From NCBI GenBank assembly GCA_034189085.1, contig JAXHVH010000003.1, forward strand, positions 47,265 to 111,264: a stretch of 64,000 nucleotides of DNA, given 5' to 3'. The notes under the pieces were generated by a model that was given only the letters and a program-made list of their open reading frames with translations, was not told the DNA's origin and searched no databases. This document shows positions 1 through 7,529 of this stretch, piece after piece (within the stretch, counting starts at the first letter, position 1; each line of letters starts with the position of its first letter). This stretch comes from M55B129 sp034189085 (GTDB lineage: Bacteria > Bacillota > Dethiobacteria > DTU022). A program made the position numbers and the translations under genes.

Positions 1-1
1 G

Positions 2-571
2 GGCCACAAATTGCTAAAAGATAAAAGAGATGAATTGATCCGCCAGTTTCTGATCCTGGTCAGGAAAAACAAAGAATTGCGCGAGGACATTGAAGAAGAG
101 CTTTCCGGTGCTTTTGCCAAGTTTCTGCTGGCCCGGGCAGTGATGCCTCAGGACAACCTTGAAGAAGCTCTCATGTACCCTACCAGGAAGCTGACCCTTG
201 ACATCGATAAACAGAATATAATGAGTGTGAATGCGCCTAAATTTAGCTGGCATGAAGAATCCGACCAGGACGAGGGAAACAGTATTTATCCTTATGGTTT
301 TGCCGAGACTTCGGCGGAGCTTGATGCTTCCATCGAAACACTTTCTGGCGTTCTTTCCCGGTTAATGGAGCTGGCGGAAGTGGAAAAAGCAGTACAACTA
401 CTGTCTGGAGAAATTGAAAAAACACGCCGCCGGGTGAATGCCCTCGAATATGTCTTGATCCCAAAACTGACGGAAACAATTAAATATATTACCATGAAAC
501 TGGAAGAAAATGAAAGGGGAGCCCTGGTTCGGTTAATGAAGATTAAGGATGTCGTGCGGGCGAAAATGTGA
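2..571 (+). CDS. ntpD: V-type ATP synthase subunit D (5' end outside window)
   Basis: Central-stalk subunit D of a V/A-type rotary ATPase, which couples ATP hydrolysis or synthesis to ion movement across the membrane. The frame is open from the left edge and reads GHKLLKDKRDEL, a conserved N-terminal block of the family, so the true start lies upstream and roughly 20-30 residues are missing. The C-terminal helix (RRRVNALEYVLIPKL, then ENERGALVRLMKIKDV) is the second family signature. The protein is almost entirely helical, as expected for a coiled-coil stalk. It is probably the last gene of an ATPase operon extending to the left. The assignment rests on two family-specific blocks and is firm. 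Confidence 0.92.
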   Translation, partial: GHKLLKDKRDELIRQFLILVRKNKELREDIEEELSGAFAKFLLARAVMPQDNLEEALMYPTRKLTLDIDKQNIMSVNAPKFSWHEESDQDEGNSIYPYGFAETSAELDASIETLSGVLSRLMELAEVEKAVQLLSGEIEKTRRRVNALEYVLIPKLTETIKYITMKLEENERGALVRLMKIKDVVRAKM

Positions 572-587
572 TATCGCCGGGATTAAA

Positions 588-1655
588 ATGCATACCTACC
601 GCGGGAATATTCATATACACAGCTGCTATTCGGACGGCACAGGCAGCATAAAAGAGATTGCGGAGTCGGCGGCCTCCGCCGATTTGGACTATATTATTGT
701 CACCGATCATGAAACCGTCACCGGCCTCAAAGAAGAAGCGGTTTATAATGGAGTTATGGTGCTGGTGGGGTCGGAAATCAACCGTAAGCACAGCCATTAC
801 CTGGCCTTCAATATTGATCGACCCATTGAATCTAACGAGGATAACCCCCAGGAAGTGATCGATCAGGTATCGAGGGCAGGCGGTTTTGGTGCGATTGCTC
901 ATCCTTTTGAAAAAGGATCAGCCTATATTGAAAAAGGGAAAGCATATCCATGGATTAAATGGCCTGTTTTCCGTTTTCAAGGCCTTGAAATATGGAATTA
1001 TACTTCTCACTGGCGGGGCCGGTTTCCCTTTCCTCTAAAAACTCTTTACTGTTTTTTCTTGAATCGCAGTGCAGCCATGGATGGTCCTTCGCCTGACTGT
1101 CTGAAGCTGTGGGACTGTTATAATCGATCCGGTCATCGAATTTTTGGTATTGGGGGCAGCGATGCCCATGCTTCACTGTACAGGCTGGGTCCACTTAAAG
1201 CAACGATATTTACCTATAACTATATTTTCAGGACCATTAACACTTATATTTACATGGAAGAAGAATTAAGCAGTGATTTTCCAAGAGCAAAAAACCAGAT
1301 ATATAAAGCTCTGCAGGAAGGACGTTCTTTTTTATCTTATGATATTCTTCATCCGGCTGCTGGATTTCTCTTTTACGGATTAAGCAATAACAGGATTATT
1401 CTTCCCGGCAGCGAGTTAGATTATGAAAAGAATCTTGATTTGCGGATAAAATCTCCATATCGGCGTTCATTAATCCGGGTCATACTCGATGGTAAATTAT
1501 TTTTAGAAGCAAAAACGGACGATCTATCTTTTAAGCCGGTGGTTCCTGGTGTGTACAGGGTTGAAGTTTATTATCGTCCTTTAATTGGACGTCCCCGACC
1601 GTGGATTTATGCCAATCCCATTTTTGTGAAGTCCCATTCCCCCGATGATAGTTAA
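588..1655 (+). CDS. PHP-domain phosphoesterase
   Basis: A PHP-superfamily metal-dependent phosphoesterase of about 355 residues. The metal-binding motifs are visible in order: HIHSCYSDG near the N-terminus, TDHE, AHPFE and GGSDAH. The C-terminal third (about residues 250-355) is beta-rich and resembles no enzyme I can name. The substrate is unknown; bacterial PHP proteins of this kind hydrolyse small phosphoesters or nucleotides. ATG at 588 places the catalytic HxH motif a few residues from the N-terminus, as is usual. An in-frame ATG at 549, overlapping the ATPase gene by 23 bases, is the alternative. The tight overlap suggests cotranscription with the ATPase genes. Confidence 0.8.
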   Translation: MHTYRGNIHIHSCYSDGTGSIKEIAESAASADLDYIIVTDHETVTGLKEEAVYNGVMVLVGSEINRKHSHYLAFNIDRPIESNEDNPQEVIDQVSRAGGFGAIAHPFEKGSAYIEKGKAYPWIKWPVFRFQGLEIWNYTSHWRGRFPFPLKTLYCFFLNRSAAMDGPSPDCLKLWDCYNRSGHRIFGIGGSDAHASLYRLGPLKATIFTYNYIFRTINTYIYMEEELSSDFPRAKNQIYKALQEGRSFLSYDILHPAAGFLFYGLSNNRIILPGSELDYEKNLDLRIKSPYRRSLIRVILDGKLFLEAKTDDLSFKPVVPGVYRVEVYYRPLIGRPRPWIYANPIFVKSHSPDDS

Positions 1656-1670
1656 TCGGATTCGGATGTG

Positions 1671-1697
1671 TTGCAGGAAACTTTCTGATGTTATACT
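1671..1697 (+). promoter_or_regulatory. Possible sigma-A promoter for gap
   Basis: TTGCAG and TATACT separated by 15 bases, about 60 bases upstream of the GAPDH start in the only gap between it and the PHP gene. The spacer is shorter than the preferred 17, so the match is tentative. Confidence 0.4.
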
Positions 1698-1757
1698 ATA
1701 AAAGTGATACAATTTGCAGAAGTCGATTAAATATCGATTTTATAAGGAGGATTTAAA

Positions 1758-2747
1758 ATGATCAAAGTTGGTATCAATGGATTTGGACGAATTGGCAGGA
1801 TGACTATGCGAGCATCGCTCAAACAGGATAAAGTTAAGATAGTGGCGATCAATGATCTGGCCGACAATGAAGCCCTTGCCCACCTCTTGAAATATGATTC
1901 TATTTATGGGCCGGCAGACTGCGACATTACCGCCAATGAACGTGGATTTATTGTCGATGGTGAAGAGTTGCGGGTATTTTCGGAAAGAGAGCCGGCGAAA
2001 ATTCCCTGGAAAGAAGCAGGTGTTGATGTTGTCATTGAATCAACCGGTATTTTTACCAAGCGCGAAGCTGCTGCTGCCCACCTTGAAGCGGGAGCAAGAA
2101 GAGTTATCATTTCCGCCCCGGCTGCCGTTGATATCATTATTGTTCTCGGGGTAAACGATCATTTATATGACCCCGATAAACATTTTATCATTTCCAATGC
2201 TTCCTGCACGACCAATGCGCTGGCGCCCCTGGCCAAGGTGTTACATGATAATTTTGGTATTCAGAGAGGCCTGATGAATACTACCCATGCTTATACGAAC
2301 GATCAGCGGCTGCATGATTTTCCTCATTCTGATATGCGGCGAGCTCGTGCGGCAGCCCTTTCCATGATTCCCACCACTACCGGTGCTGCCAGAACAGTGG
2401 GAGAAGTTATTCCTGAACTGAAGGGGCGTATTGATGGCCTGGCTATTCGTGTCCCTACCCCGACGGTTTCACTCGTTGATTTTGTCGTCCAGCTGGAAAA
2501 AGAGGTTACCGTAGAGGTAATCAACGAGGCCTTCAAGGAAGCTGCCTCAAATTCAAAATATCTTGCCTACAGTGAAGAACCACTCGTTTCTGCTGATTAC
2601 CGGGGAAATCCTCATTCTTCCACTGTTGATGCCGGGTCAACAATGGTAGTCAAGGACAAACTGGCTCGTGTCCTCGGCTGGTATGACAATGAGTGGGGAT
2701 ATTCCAACCGGCTTATCGATCTGGCAGCCATGATTGCCTCAAGATAG
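1758..2747 (+). CDS. gap: Glyceraldehyde-3-phosphate dehydrogenase, type I
   Basis: NAD(P)-dependent GAPDH, 329 residues, a normal length. It interconverts glyceraldehyde 3-phosphate and 1,3-bisphosphoglycerate in glycolysis or gluconeogenesis. The N-terminal Rossmann motif INGFGRIGR and the active-site block ASCTTN (nucleophile Cys150) are intact, and WYDNEWGYSNR near the C-terminus is the conserved subunit and active-site segment. The start has an AAGGAGG ribosome-binding site. It lies about 51 kb from the pgk-tpiA-eno cluster instead of in front of pgk, and is paired here with a cupin-type phosphoglucose isomerase 13 bases downstream. It ends in UAG, which acts here as an ordinary stop. 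Confidence 0.97.
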   Translation: MIKVGINGFGRIGRMTMRASLKQDKVKIVAINDLADNEALAHLLKYDSIYGPADCDITANERGFIVDGEELRVFSEREPAKIPWKEAGVDVVIESTGIFTKREAAAAHLEAGARRVIISAPAAVDIIIVLGVNDHLYDPDKHFIISNASCTTNALAPLAKVLHDNFGIQRGLMNTTHAYTNDQRLHDFPHSDMRRARAAALSMIPTTTGAARTVGEVIPELKGRIDGLAIRVPTPTVSLVDFVVQLEKEVTVEVINEAFKEAASNSKYLAYSEEPLVSADYRGNPHSSTVDAGSTMVVKDKLARVLGWYDNEWGYSNRLIDLAAMIASR

Positions 2748-2760
2748 AAAGGACGATTTG

Positions 2761-3576
2761 ATGAATACTCTAAGCCAAAAGAGCGGCTTGCCCATTCGAT
2801 GGGATCGGGTGAACGAGATAATCCTGTGCGGGGAGGATATGCAACCCCGTGATTGCCGGCCAGATGTAAGGTGCCGGACCGATATGCTCGATGTACTCTA
2901 TGACAAAAGTGCTGTTGGGATTGAGGAACTATACTATATGTACCGTGGCTTATCTCTGGCTGAAGACAGTGAGGAGATTGCAGAAGCGGGGTTGAGATAT
3001 GATATAACGGCCATAAGGCCGGGACTGCTTGGACGCGAATTTGTGAAAACAGCGGGCCATTACCATCCATTGAAGCCGGGCACCGGTTTTACCTGGCCGG
3101 AAGTGTACGAGGTACTCAGCGGCAGGGCTCATTACCTTCTGCAGCGCAGGTGCTCGGAACAGCCCGGCGAGGTCGATGCCGTCCTGTTGATTTCCGCTCT
3201 CCCCGGGGATAAAGTGTTAATCCCCCCGGGTTTCGGTCACATTACGATCAATGCGGGCAATGATTTCCTGATCATGAGCAACTGGGTTGCCGAAGGGTTT
3301 GATTCTGTTTACGAGCCTGTCAGGCAGATGCAGGGAGGGGCTTTTTACGCCCTGGAAGATGATGGCGGTGTAAAATTTATTCCAAATCGTAATTACTCTA
3401 CACTCCCACCGTTAAAAATTTGCCCTGTAGAACCGGTTGACCAGTTTATGCTGGTCAAAAGTATCCAGATGTATAATATTTTTAAAGAAAACAAAGAAGC
3501 CCTGCGCTTTTTAACCAACCCTGAGGATTATGGGGCTGTCTTCGAAAACTATTTGGCTAAATTGACGTTGTCCTGA
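2761..3576 (+). CDS. Cupin-type phosphoglucose isomerase (archaeal class)
   Basis: Probable metal-dependent glucose-6-phosphate/fructose-6-phosphate isomerase of the cupin (cPGI) class, about 271 residues. It is unrelated to the usual PGI fold. Two cupin motifs are visible: GHYHP...EVYEVLSG (His-x-His...Glu metal ligands) and IPPGFGHITIN (the later His). An N-terminal extension of about 70 residues precedes the barrel, and a C-terminal segment of about 60 residues has no obvious counterpart in the short archaeal enzymes. AGAAAGGA precedes the ATG (TTG at 2758 is also possible). The gene sits 13 bases after gap, supporting a sugar-phosphate role. The class is best known from Thermococcales and methanogens and occurs sporadically in bacteria. 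Confidence 0.78.
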   Translation: MNTLSQKSGLPIRWDRVNEIILCGEDMQPRDCRPDVRCRTDMLDVLYDKSAVGIEELYYMYRGLSLAEDSEEIAEAGLRYDITAIRPGLLGREFVKTAGHYHPLKPGTGFTWPEVYEVLSGRAHYLLQRRCSEQPGEVDAVLLISALPGDKVLIPPGFGHITINAGNDFLIMSNWVAEGFDSVYEPVRQMQGGAFYALEDDGGVKFIPNRNYSTLPPLKICPVEPVDQFMLVKSIQMYNIFKENKEALRFLTNPEDYGAVFENYLAKLTLS

Positions 3577-3692
3577 TAGGCTTGACAACAGCTGCTCTTT
3601 TATCAACCGATGGCTGCTGTTTATAAAGTCTGTTATTCTATTTCTCAACCTGTAAGGTGCTTGCGGTATATTATTCCGGAGGAGGTGACCCG

Positions 3693-4913
3693 GTGAAGGT
3701 TAACCGGAGTATTGAGGAAATTAATGCAAAAATAAAGAAAGGAAAAGCAGTAGTCCTGACAGCGGAAGAAGTAACAGATCTGGTTGAACAAAAAGGCAGC
3801 ACAGAAGCGGCGGCATCAGTTGATGTGGTTACAACAGGAACATTTGGGCCCATGTGTTCCTCCGGGGTATTTCTCAATGTGGGGCATTCAAGCCCCCGTA
3901 TTAAGCTGACTGAAGCTTATTTAAACGGTGTCCCGGCCTATGCCGGGATTGCGGCCGTTGATCTCTACCTGGGAGCAACAGCTCTTCCGGCAGCCGATCC
4001 AGCTAATCGTAATTATCCGGGAGAATTTCTGTATGGAGGCGGGCATGTGATTGAAGATCTGGTTTCCGGGAAGGAAGTCCGCTTTGAAGGTTTTTCTTAT
4101 GGCACAGATTGCTATCCCCGGAGAAAAGTTGATACGACCATCCGCCTTGATGAAATAAATGAGGCTACACTATTTAATCCGCGCAATGCCTATCAAAACT
4201 ACAATGTGGCCGTCAACAAGGGCAAGAAAACGATTTATACTTACATGGGTGTGTTGAAACCCAATCTTGGTAATGCCTATTACAGCACCGCCGGTCAATT
4301 GAGCCCGCTTTTCAATGATCCCTACCTCAAGACAATCGGGTTGGGAACGCGCATTTTCCTGGGCGGAGGTATTGGTTACATAGCCTGGCATGGAACACAG
4401 CATAATCCTTCCGCAGCACGAACTGATAACGGAATCCCGCGTGATCCAGCCGGGACCCTCGCCCTGATTGGTGATTTAAAACAGATGAATGCTCGCTGGC
4501 TGAGGGGGCTCAGCTTCCTTGGTTACGGGGCTACCCTGCAGGTGGGTCTCGGCATTCCAATTCCCATTCTGAATGAAGAGATCATGAAGTACTGTGCCGT
4601 CCGCGATGAAGAGATCATTGCCCCGGTGATGGATTACTACAAGGACTATCCCAACCTGAAAGGTGGAAATCTTGGCTATGTAAATTATGCCGAGTTGAAA
4701 AGTGGATTAATTAATTTGCAGGGGCAAAAGATTCCCACTGCTTCTCTATCCAGTTATGCCGGGGCGCGGGAGATCGCCCTGATCTTAAAAGAATGGATTG
4801 GAAGCGGTCGGTTTTTGCTTACCGAACCTTCGGCACAGCTCCCTTCGGCGGAAGATAATATCGTTTTAAAATCGATGCCCCGGAAGGATCCGGAGAAGCG
4901 GGAGGATGAATAA
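3693..4913 (+). CDS. L-aspartate semialdehyde sulfurtransferase (COG1900, HcyBio)
   Basis: 406-residue protein of the DUF39/HcyBio family, which in methanogens makes homocysteine from aspartate semialdehyde and a reduced sulfur source, bypassing homoserine activation. Family blocks include VVTTGTFGPMCSSG (Cys55), YGTDCYPRR (Cys140) and GGGIGYIAWHGTQHNP; the two cysteines are candidate catalytic residues. GTG at 3693 is chosen because GGAGGAGGTGA lies just upstream. The open frame runs 12 codons further back without a better signal. Unlike the well-studied Methanosarcina protein, it has no C-terminal CBS domains. It overlaps the next gene by one base, and the NIL-ferredoxin partner follows, which strongly supports the role. 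Confidence 0.88.
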   Translation: MKVNRSIEEINAKIKKGKAVVLTAEEVTDLVEQKGSTEAAASVDVVTTGTFGPMCSSGVFLNVGHSSPRIKLTEAYLNGVPAYAGIAAVDLYLGATALPAADPANRNYPGEFLYGGGHVIEDLVSGKEVRFEGFSYGTDCYPRRKVDTTIRLDEINEATLFNPRNAYQNYNVAVNKGKKTIYTYMGVLKPNLGNAYYSTAGQLSPLFNDPYLKTIGLGTRIFLGGGIGYIAWHGTQHNPSAARTDNGIPRDPAGTLALIGDLKQMNARWLRGLSFLGYGATLQVGLGIPIPILNEEIMKYCAVRDEEIIAPVMDYYKDYPNLKGGNLGYVNYAELKSGLINLQGQKIPTASLSSYAGAREIALILKEWIGSGRFLLTEPSAQLPSAEDNIVLKSMPRKDPEKREDE

Positions 4914-5338
4914 TGGTTAAACAAAAAATTGTGCTTCGCTTCCCACCGAACGTAGTTGAACAGCCAATCATTTACATGATGATCAAAGATTTTGACCTGA
5001 TGGTTAATATTTTACGTGCCGACATCAATCCCCGCAAGGAAGGGCGCCTGATGATGGAGGTAAATGGTGAAAATGCCGATTATCAGAAGGCGATGGCCTG
5101 GCTGAAGGAGCAGGGGTTGATCATTACCAACCTGGAACAACAGATAATCTGGCGGGAGGATCGTTGTACCCACTGCGGTGCCTGCACCGTGATCTGTCCT
5201 ACAAGAGCGCTTTACTTCGAACGGCCGTCGATGAATGTTCGTTTTGACCAGGATAAATGCATAGTCTGCGAACTTTGCCTGCGGGCCTGTCCGGCCAGGG
5301 CGATGGAAACACCGATCGACAACACCCTCTTCAGATGA
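4913..5338 (+). CDS. NIL domain plus 2[4Fe-4S] ferredoxin, partner of the sulfurtransferase
   Basis: 141 residues. Residues 1-75 match the NIL domain also found on methionine-importer ATPases. The rest is a two-cluster ferredoxin with CTHCGACTVICP and CIVCELCLRACP motifs, so all eight cysteines are present. In methanogens the NIL/Fer protein works with the COG1900 sulfurtransferase, supplying electrons and possibly sulfur for homocysteine formation. Its start codon shares a base with the preceding stop (TAATG), and its stop overlaps the next start (ATGA), so the three genes are almost certainly one translationally coupled operon. Confidence 0.9.
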   Translation: MVKQKIVLRFPPNVVEQPIIYMMIKDFDLMVNILRADINPRKEGRLMMEVNGENADYQKAMAWLKEQGLIITNLEQQIIWREDRCTHCGACTVICPTRALYFERPSMNVRFDQDKCIVCELCLRACPARAMETPIDNTLFR

Positions 5339-6081
5339 GCAGCAGGAGAATTTACCGCCAGGAAGGTTCAGGCCCCCGCCTGACCTCTTTCACTGTTGTT
5401 GTGAAGGAAAGCGACCTCTGGATAGCAGTGAGCAGTTCTGCTTACAAGGAGAGCCTTCCGGGGCACACAGAAAACTTCCTGTGGCGAACTCGCCGCAGCC
5501 TTGAATCTTACCTGGGTTTTTATCCCGATATTGCTGAATCCCTGGAACCGTATCTTTTGAAAGAAGATGCGCCATGGATATTGCATCGGATGACTGAAGC
5601 GGCAAACAGAGCCGGTGTGGGTCCAATGGCAGCTGTTGCCGGAGCGGTGGCGGAAAGTGTTGGTACTATGCTGCTCGAATTTTCACCCGAGGTGATAGTC
5701 GAAAATGGCGGTGATATTTTTCTTAAAGCTGATGCTCCTGTTACAGTCGGTATATATGCCGGACAGTCTCCCCTCAGCGGAAAACTTGGTTTGAAGATTA
5801 ATCCGTCCAGGACACCGCTTGGCATCTGTACATCCTCGGGGAAAGTCGGCCCCTCCTTAAGTTTTGGCCGGGCTGATGCAGCTGTAATCGCAGCTGCATC
5901 AGCCCCTCTTGCCGATGCAGCAGCAACAGCCGTCGGCAATATGGTTACCAGCCCCGCTGATTTTAACCGCGCTGTAGGATTTATACGTTCAATTACTGGT
6001 GTGAGCGGACTTTTGCTGATTTGTGGTGATAAAATGACAGCATGGGGAGATATGGAGTTGCAGCTTCTGGAACAAGCGTAA
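5335..6081 (+). CDS. UPF0280 / COG2122 family protein, ApbE-like
   Basis: 248-residue member of UPF0280 (COG2122), a family distantly related to the ApbE flavin transferases. COG2122 genes have been genetically linked to homocysteine synthesis in methanogens alongside COG1900 and NIL-ferredoxin, but the reaction is unknown. Glycine-rich stretches typical of the family are visible (ENGGDIFL, then SPLSGKLGLKI and ICTSSGKVGPS). The start is the ATG overlapping the ferredoxin stop (ATGA), rather than the internal ATG at 5257 within the ferredoxin. Being third in a coupled operon supports the same pathway. I am sure of the family and not of the function. Confidence 0.82.
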   Translation: MSSRRIYRQEGSGPRLTSFTVVVKESDLWIAVSSSAYKESLPGHTENFLWRTRRSLESYLGFYPDIAESLEPYLLKEDAPWILHRMTEAANRAGVGPMAAVAGAVAESVGTMLLEFSPEVIVENGGDIFLKADAPVTVGIYAGQSPLSGKLGLKINPSRTPLGICTSSGKVGPSLSFGRADAAVIAAASAPLADAAATAVGNMVTSPADFNRAVGFIRSITGVSGLLLICGDKMTAWGDMELQLLEQA

Positions 6082-6225
6082 AAAAGGAAAAAGGAAAAGC
6101 AGTGCAATTCAAGCTATTATTAAATAGTGACCATGATCGGCATAAATTATTTTACCACTCCGCTTAATTCCGTGATGTAATAACCAGCGACAAGCAGTAA
6201 CACATCAACCCTGAAGGTTAACGCC

Positions 6226-6744
6226 ATGCCTGTTTTACGATACAAAAATCACAAGCCTTTGCTTGGTGCAGAAGTTTATATTGCCCTCAATGCCTGTGTC
6301 ATAGGCAGGGTTTCCATAGGACCTCGATCCAACGTATGGTTTGGAGCCGTTATCCGCGGTGATCTGGCGGATATTACCATTGGTGAAGAATGCAGCCTGC
6401 AGGACAACATAACTATTCATGTTGATGAAAATGAACCTGTTGTTGTCGGTAACCGGGTTACAGTGGGCCATAATGCAGTATTACACGGCTGTAAAATCGA
6501 AGATGATGTGCTCATCGGAATGGGTGCGATAATCCTCAATGGTGCAGTTATCGGCAGAGACAGCCTGGTAGGTGCCGGCAGCCTGATTACGCCGGAGACA
6601 ATTATACCACCTCGCTCACTGGTATTAGGTTCGCCGGGCAAAGTAGTGCGCCGGCTGACTGATGAACAGATTCCCGCTGTCGACGGTATGTACCGGCATT
6701 ATCTCAAGCTGATGCAGGAGTACAGGGAAAGCGATGATGGTTGA
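6226..6744 (+). CDS. Gamma-class carbonic anhydrase-like protein
   Basis: 172-residue left-handed beta-helix protein made of hexapeptide repeats (for example IGPRSN, IGEECS, IGMGAI, IGRDSL). The zinc-ligand pattern of gamma carbonic anhydrases is present: an N-terminal RGD segment, His in NITIHVD, and a His pair in VGHNAVLHGC. The likely reaction is reversible CO2 hydration. Many YrdA/PaaY-like homologues have weak or untested activity, so the enzymatic claim is an inference. GAAGG precedes the ATG. The gene stands alone between the homocysteine operon and tRNA-Thr. Confidence 0.85.
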   Translation: MPVLRYKNHKPLLGAEVYIALNACVIGRVSIGPRSNVWFGAVIRGDLADITIGEECSLQDNITIHVDENEPVVVGNRVTVGHNAVLHGCKIEDDVLIGMGAIILNGAVIGRDSLVGAGSLITPETIIPPRSLVLGSPGKVVRRLTDEQIPAVDGMYRHYLKLMQEYRESDDG

Positions 6745-6769
6745 ACTGCCACCAGATCTGCGTTATAAT
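6741..6769 (+). promoter_or_regulatory. Promoter of tRNA-Thr
   Basis: TTGAAC and TATAAT with a 17-base spacer, ending 14 bases before the tRNA. Box sequence, spacing and position are all as expected for a stable-RNA promoter. The -35 box overlaps the last codons of the carbonic anhydrase gene. Confidence 0.75.
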
Positions 6770-6783
6770 ACGTAATGCAAAAT

Positions 6784-6859
6784 GCCGGCATAGCTCAATT
6801 GGTAGAGCAGCTGAATCGTAATCAGCATGTTGGGGGTTCAAGTCCTCTTGCCGGCTCCA
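6784..6859 (+). tRNA. tRNA-Thr (anticodon CGT)
   Basis: Cloverleaf with acceptor stem GCCGGCA/TGCCGGC, anticodon stem GCTGA/TCAGC around loop ATCGTAA (anticodon CGT, reading ACG), a T arm with GGTTCAA, and an encoded CCA at 6857-6859. Its promoter lies immediately upstream and a terminator immediately downstream. It marks the left edge of the accessory block. Confidence 0.95.
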
Positions 6860-6872
6860 CACATTAAAGAGC

Positions 6873-6909
6873 AAAGTGGTCTGGATCTAAGATCCAGGCC
6901 ACTTTTGTA
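6873..6909 (+). terminator. Intrinsic terminator after tRNA-Thr
   Basis: A 15-bp stem (AAAGTGGTCTGGATC against GATCCAGGCCACTTT, with one G-U pair) closes a three-base loop. It is followed by a T-rich tail, 14 bases past the tRNA. Confidence 0.85.
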
Positions 6910-6960
6910 ATTAATTACCCCCGGCGTGAGCATTCCCTGAAGCAGAGTATCAATTATAGG

Positions 6961-7035
6961 TCTGGCAGTAGGTATCTACTGGGTGAAATGCAACCATGTC
7001 CGCCGCGAGGCGGAATCTGAGGAACGAGCAGGTGC
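6961..7035 (+). other. Structured RNA-like fragment, possible group II intron remnant
   Basis: Two consecutive hairpins are visible: CAGTAG-GTAT-CTACTG (6966-6981), and a 6-bp stem capped by a GCGA tetraloop (6999-7014), with GGGTGAAATGCAACC between them. The arrangement recalls the 5' (domain I) RNA of bacterial group II introns. No reverse-transcriptase reading frame follows. The remaining 500 bases to the flavoprotein gene are AT-rich, without a gene, and contain the palindromic element at 7199. The group II identification rests on remembered resemblance only. Confidence 0.3.
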
Positions 7036-7198
7036 GATCGCTTGTGCTTACGCTTACAAGTTATGTGTTTGTGCCATAATTAAATAAAGGAAACAGAGTG
7101 GCACAGAATAAAAAACTTCGAGCAAAATCCTCAATTTAAAGCCAGCAAATTAATTTACCAAAACACACCACAAACCCAATAAATCCACTATCTATTGC

Positions 7199-7240
7199 AT
7201 TCTGTTATAGATAGTATTAGTTTTTGCAAAAAGGACTGTT
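7199..7240 (+). promoter_or_regulatory. Palindromic element, copy A, upstream of flavoprotein operon 1
   Basis: 42 bases that align without gaps to 15399-15440 (36 of 42 identical). The core TTTTTGCAAAAA is a perfect 12-bp palindrome followed by GGA. It lies about 290 bases before the first flavoprotein gene. A further hairpin (AGCAC/GTGCT enclosing GTTCG/CGAAC, 7284-7325) lies in the leader. It is probably an operator or promoter shared by the two redox operons. Confidence 0.6.
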
Positions 7241-7529
7241 CCTTTCGGTTCAGAATTAAACAATTAAATATGCAGTAAGATAAAGCACCCGCTATGTTCG
7301 CAAAAATTATCGAACCGAACGTGCTCTTAATTCCAAAATGGGTGTATTTTTAAGCTACAAATGTATATTGATATATTTTATATATTAAATTGTTCACCCA
7401 TGAAAGGGTTTATCTTGCATAAATTATTTACGGCAAATAGCACTCTCCATTTATTTAGCCTCACAAAATATTTGTTCTCATTAGAAGCGGTTTCATTGCT
7501 CAGACACTGGAAGGAGAGAACTTAACTTA

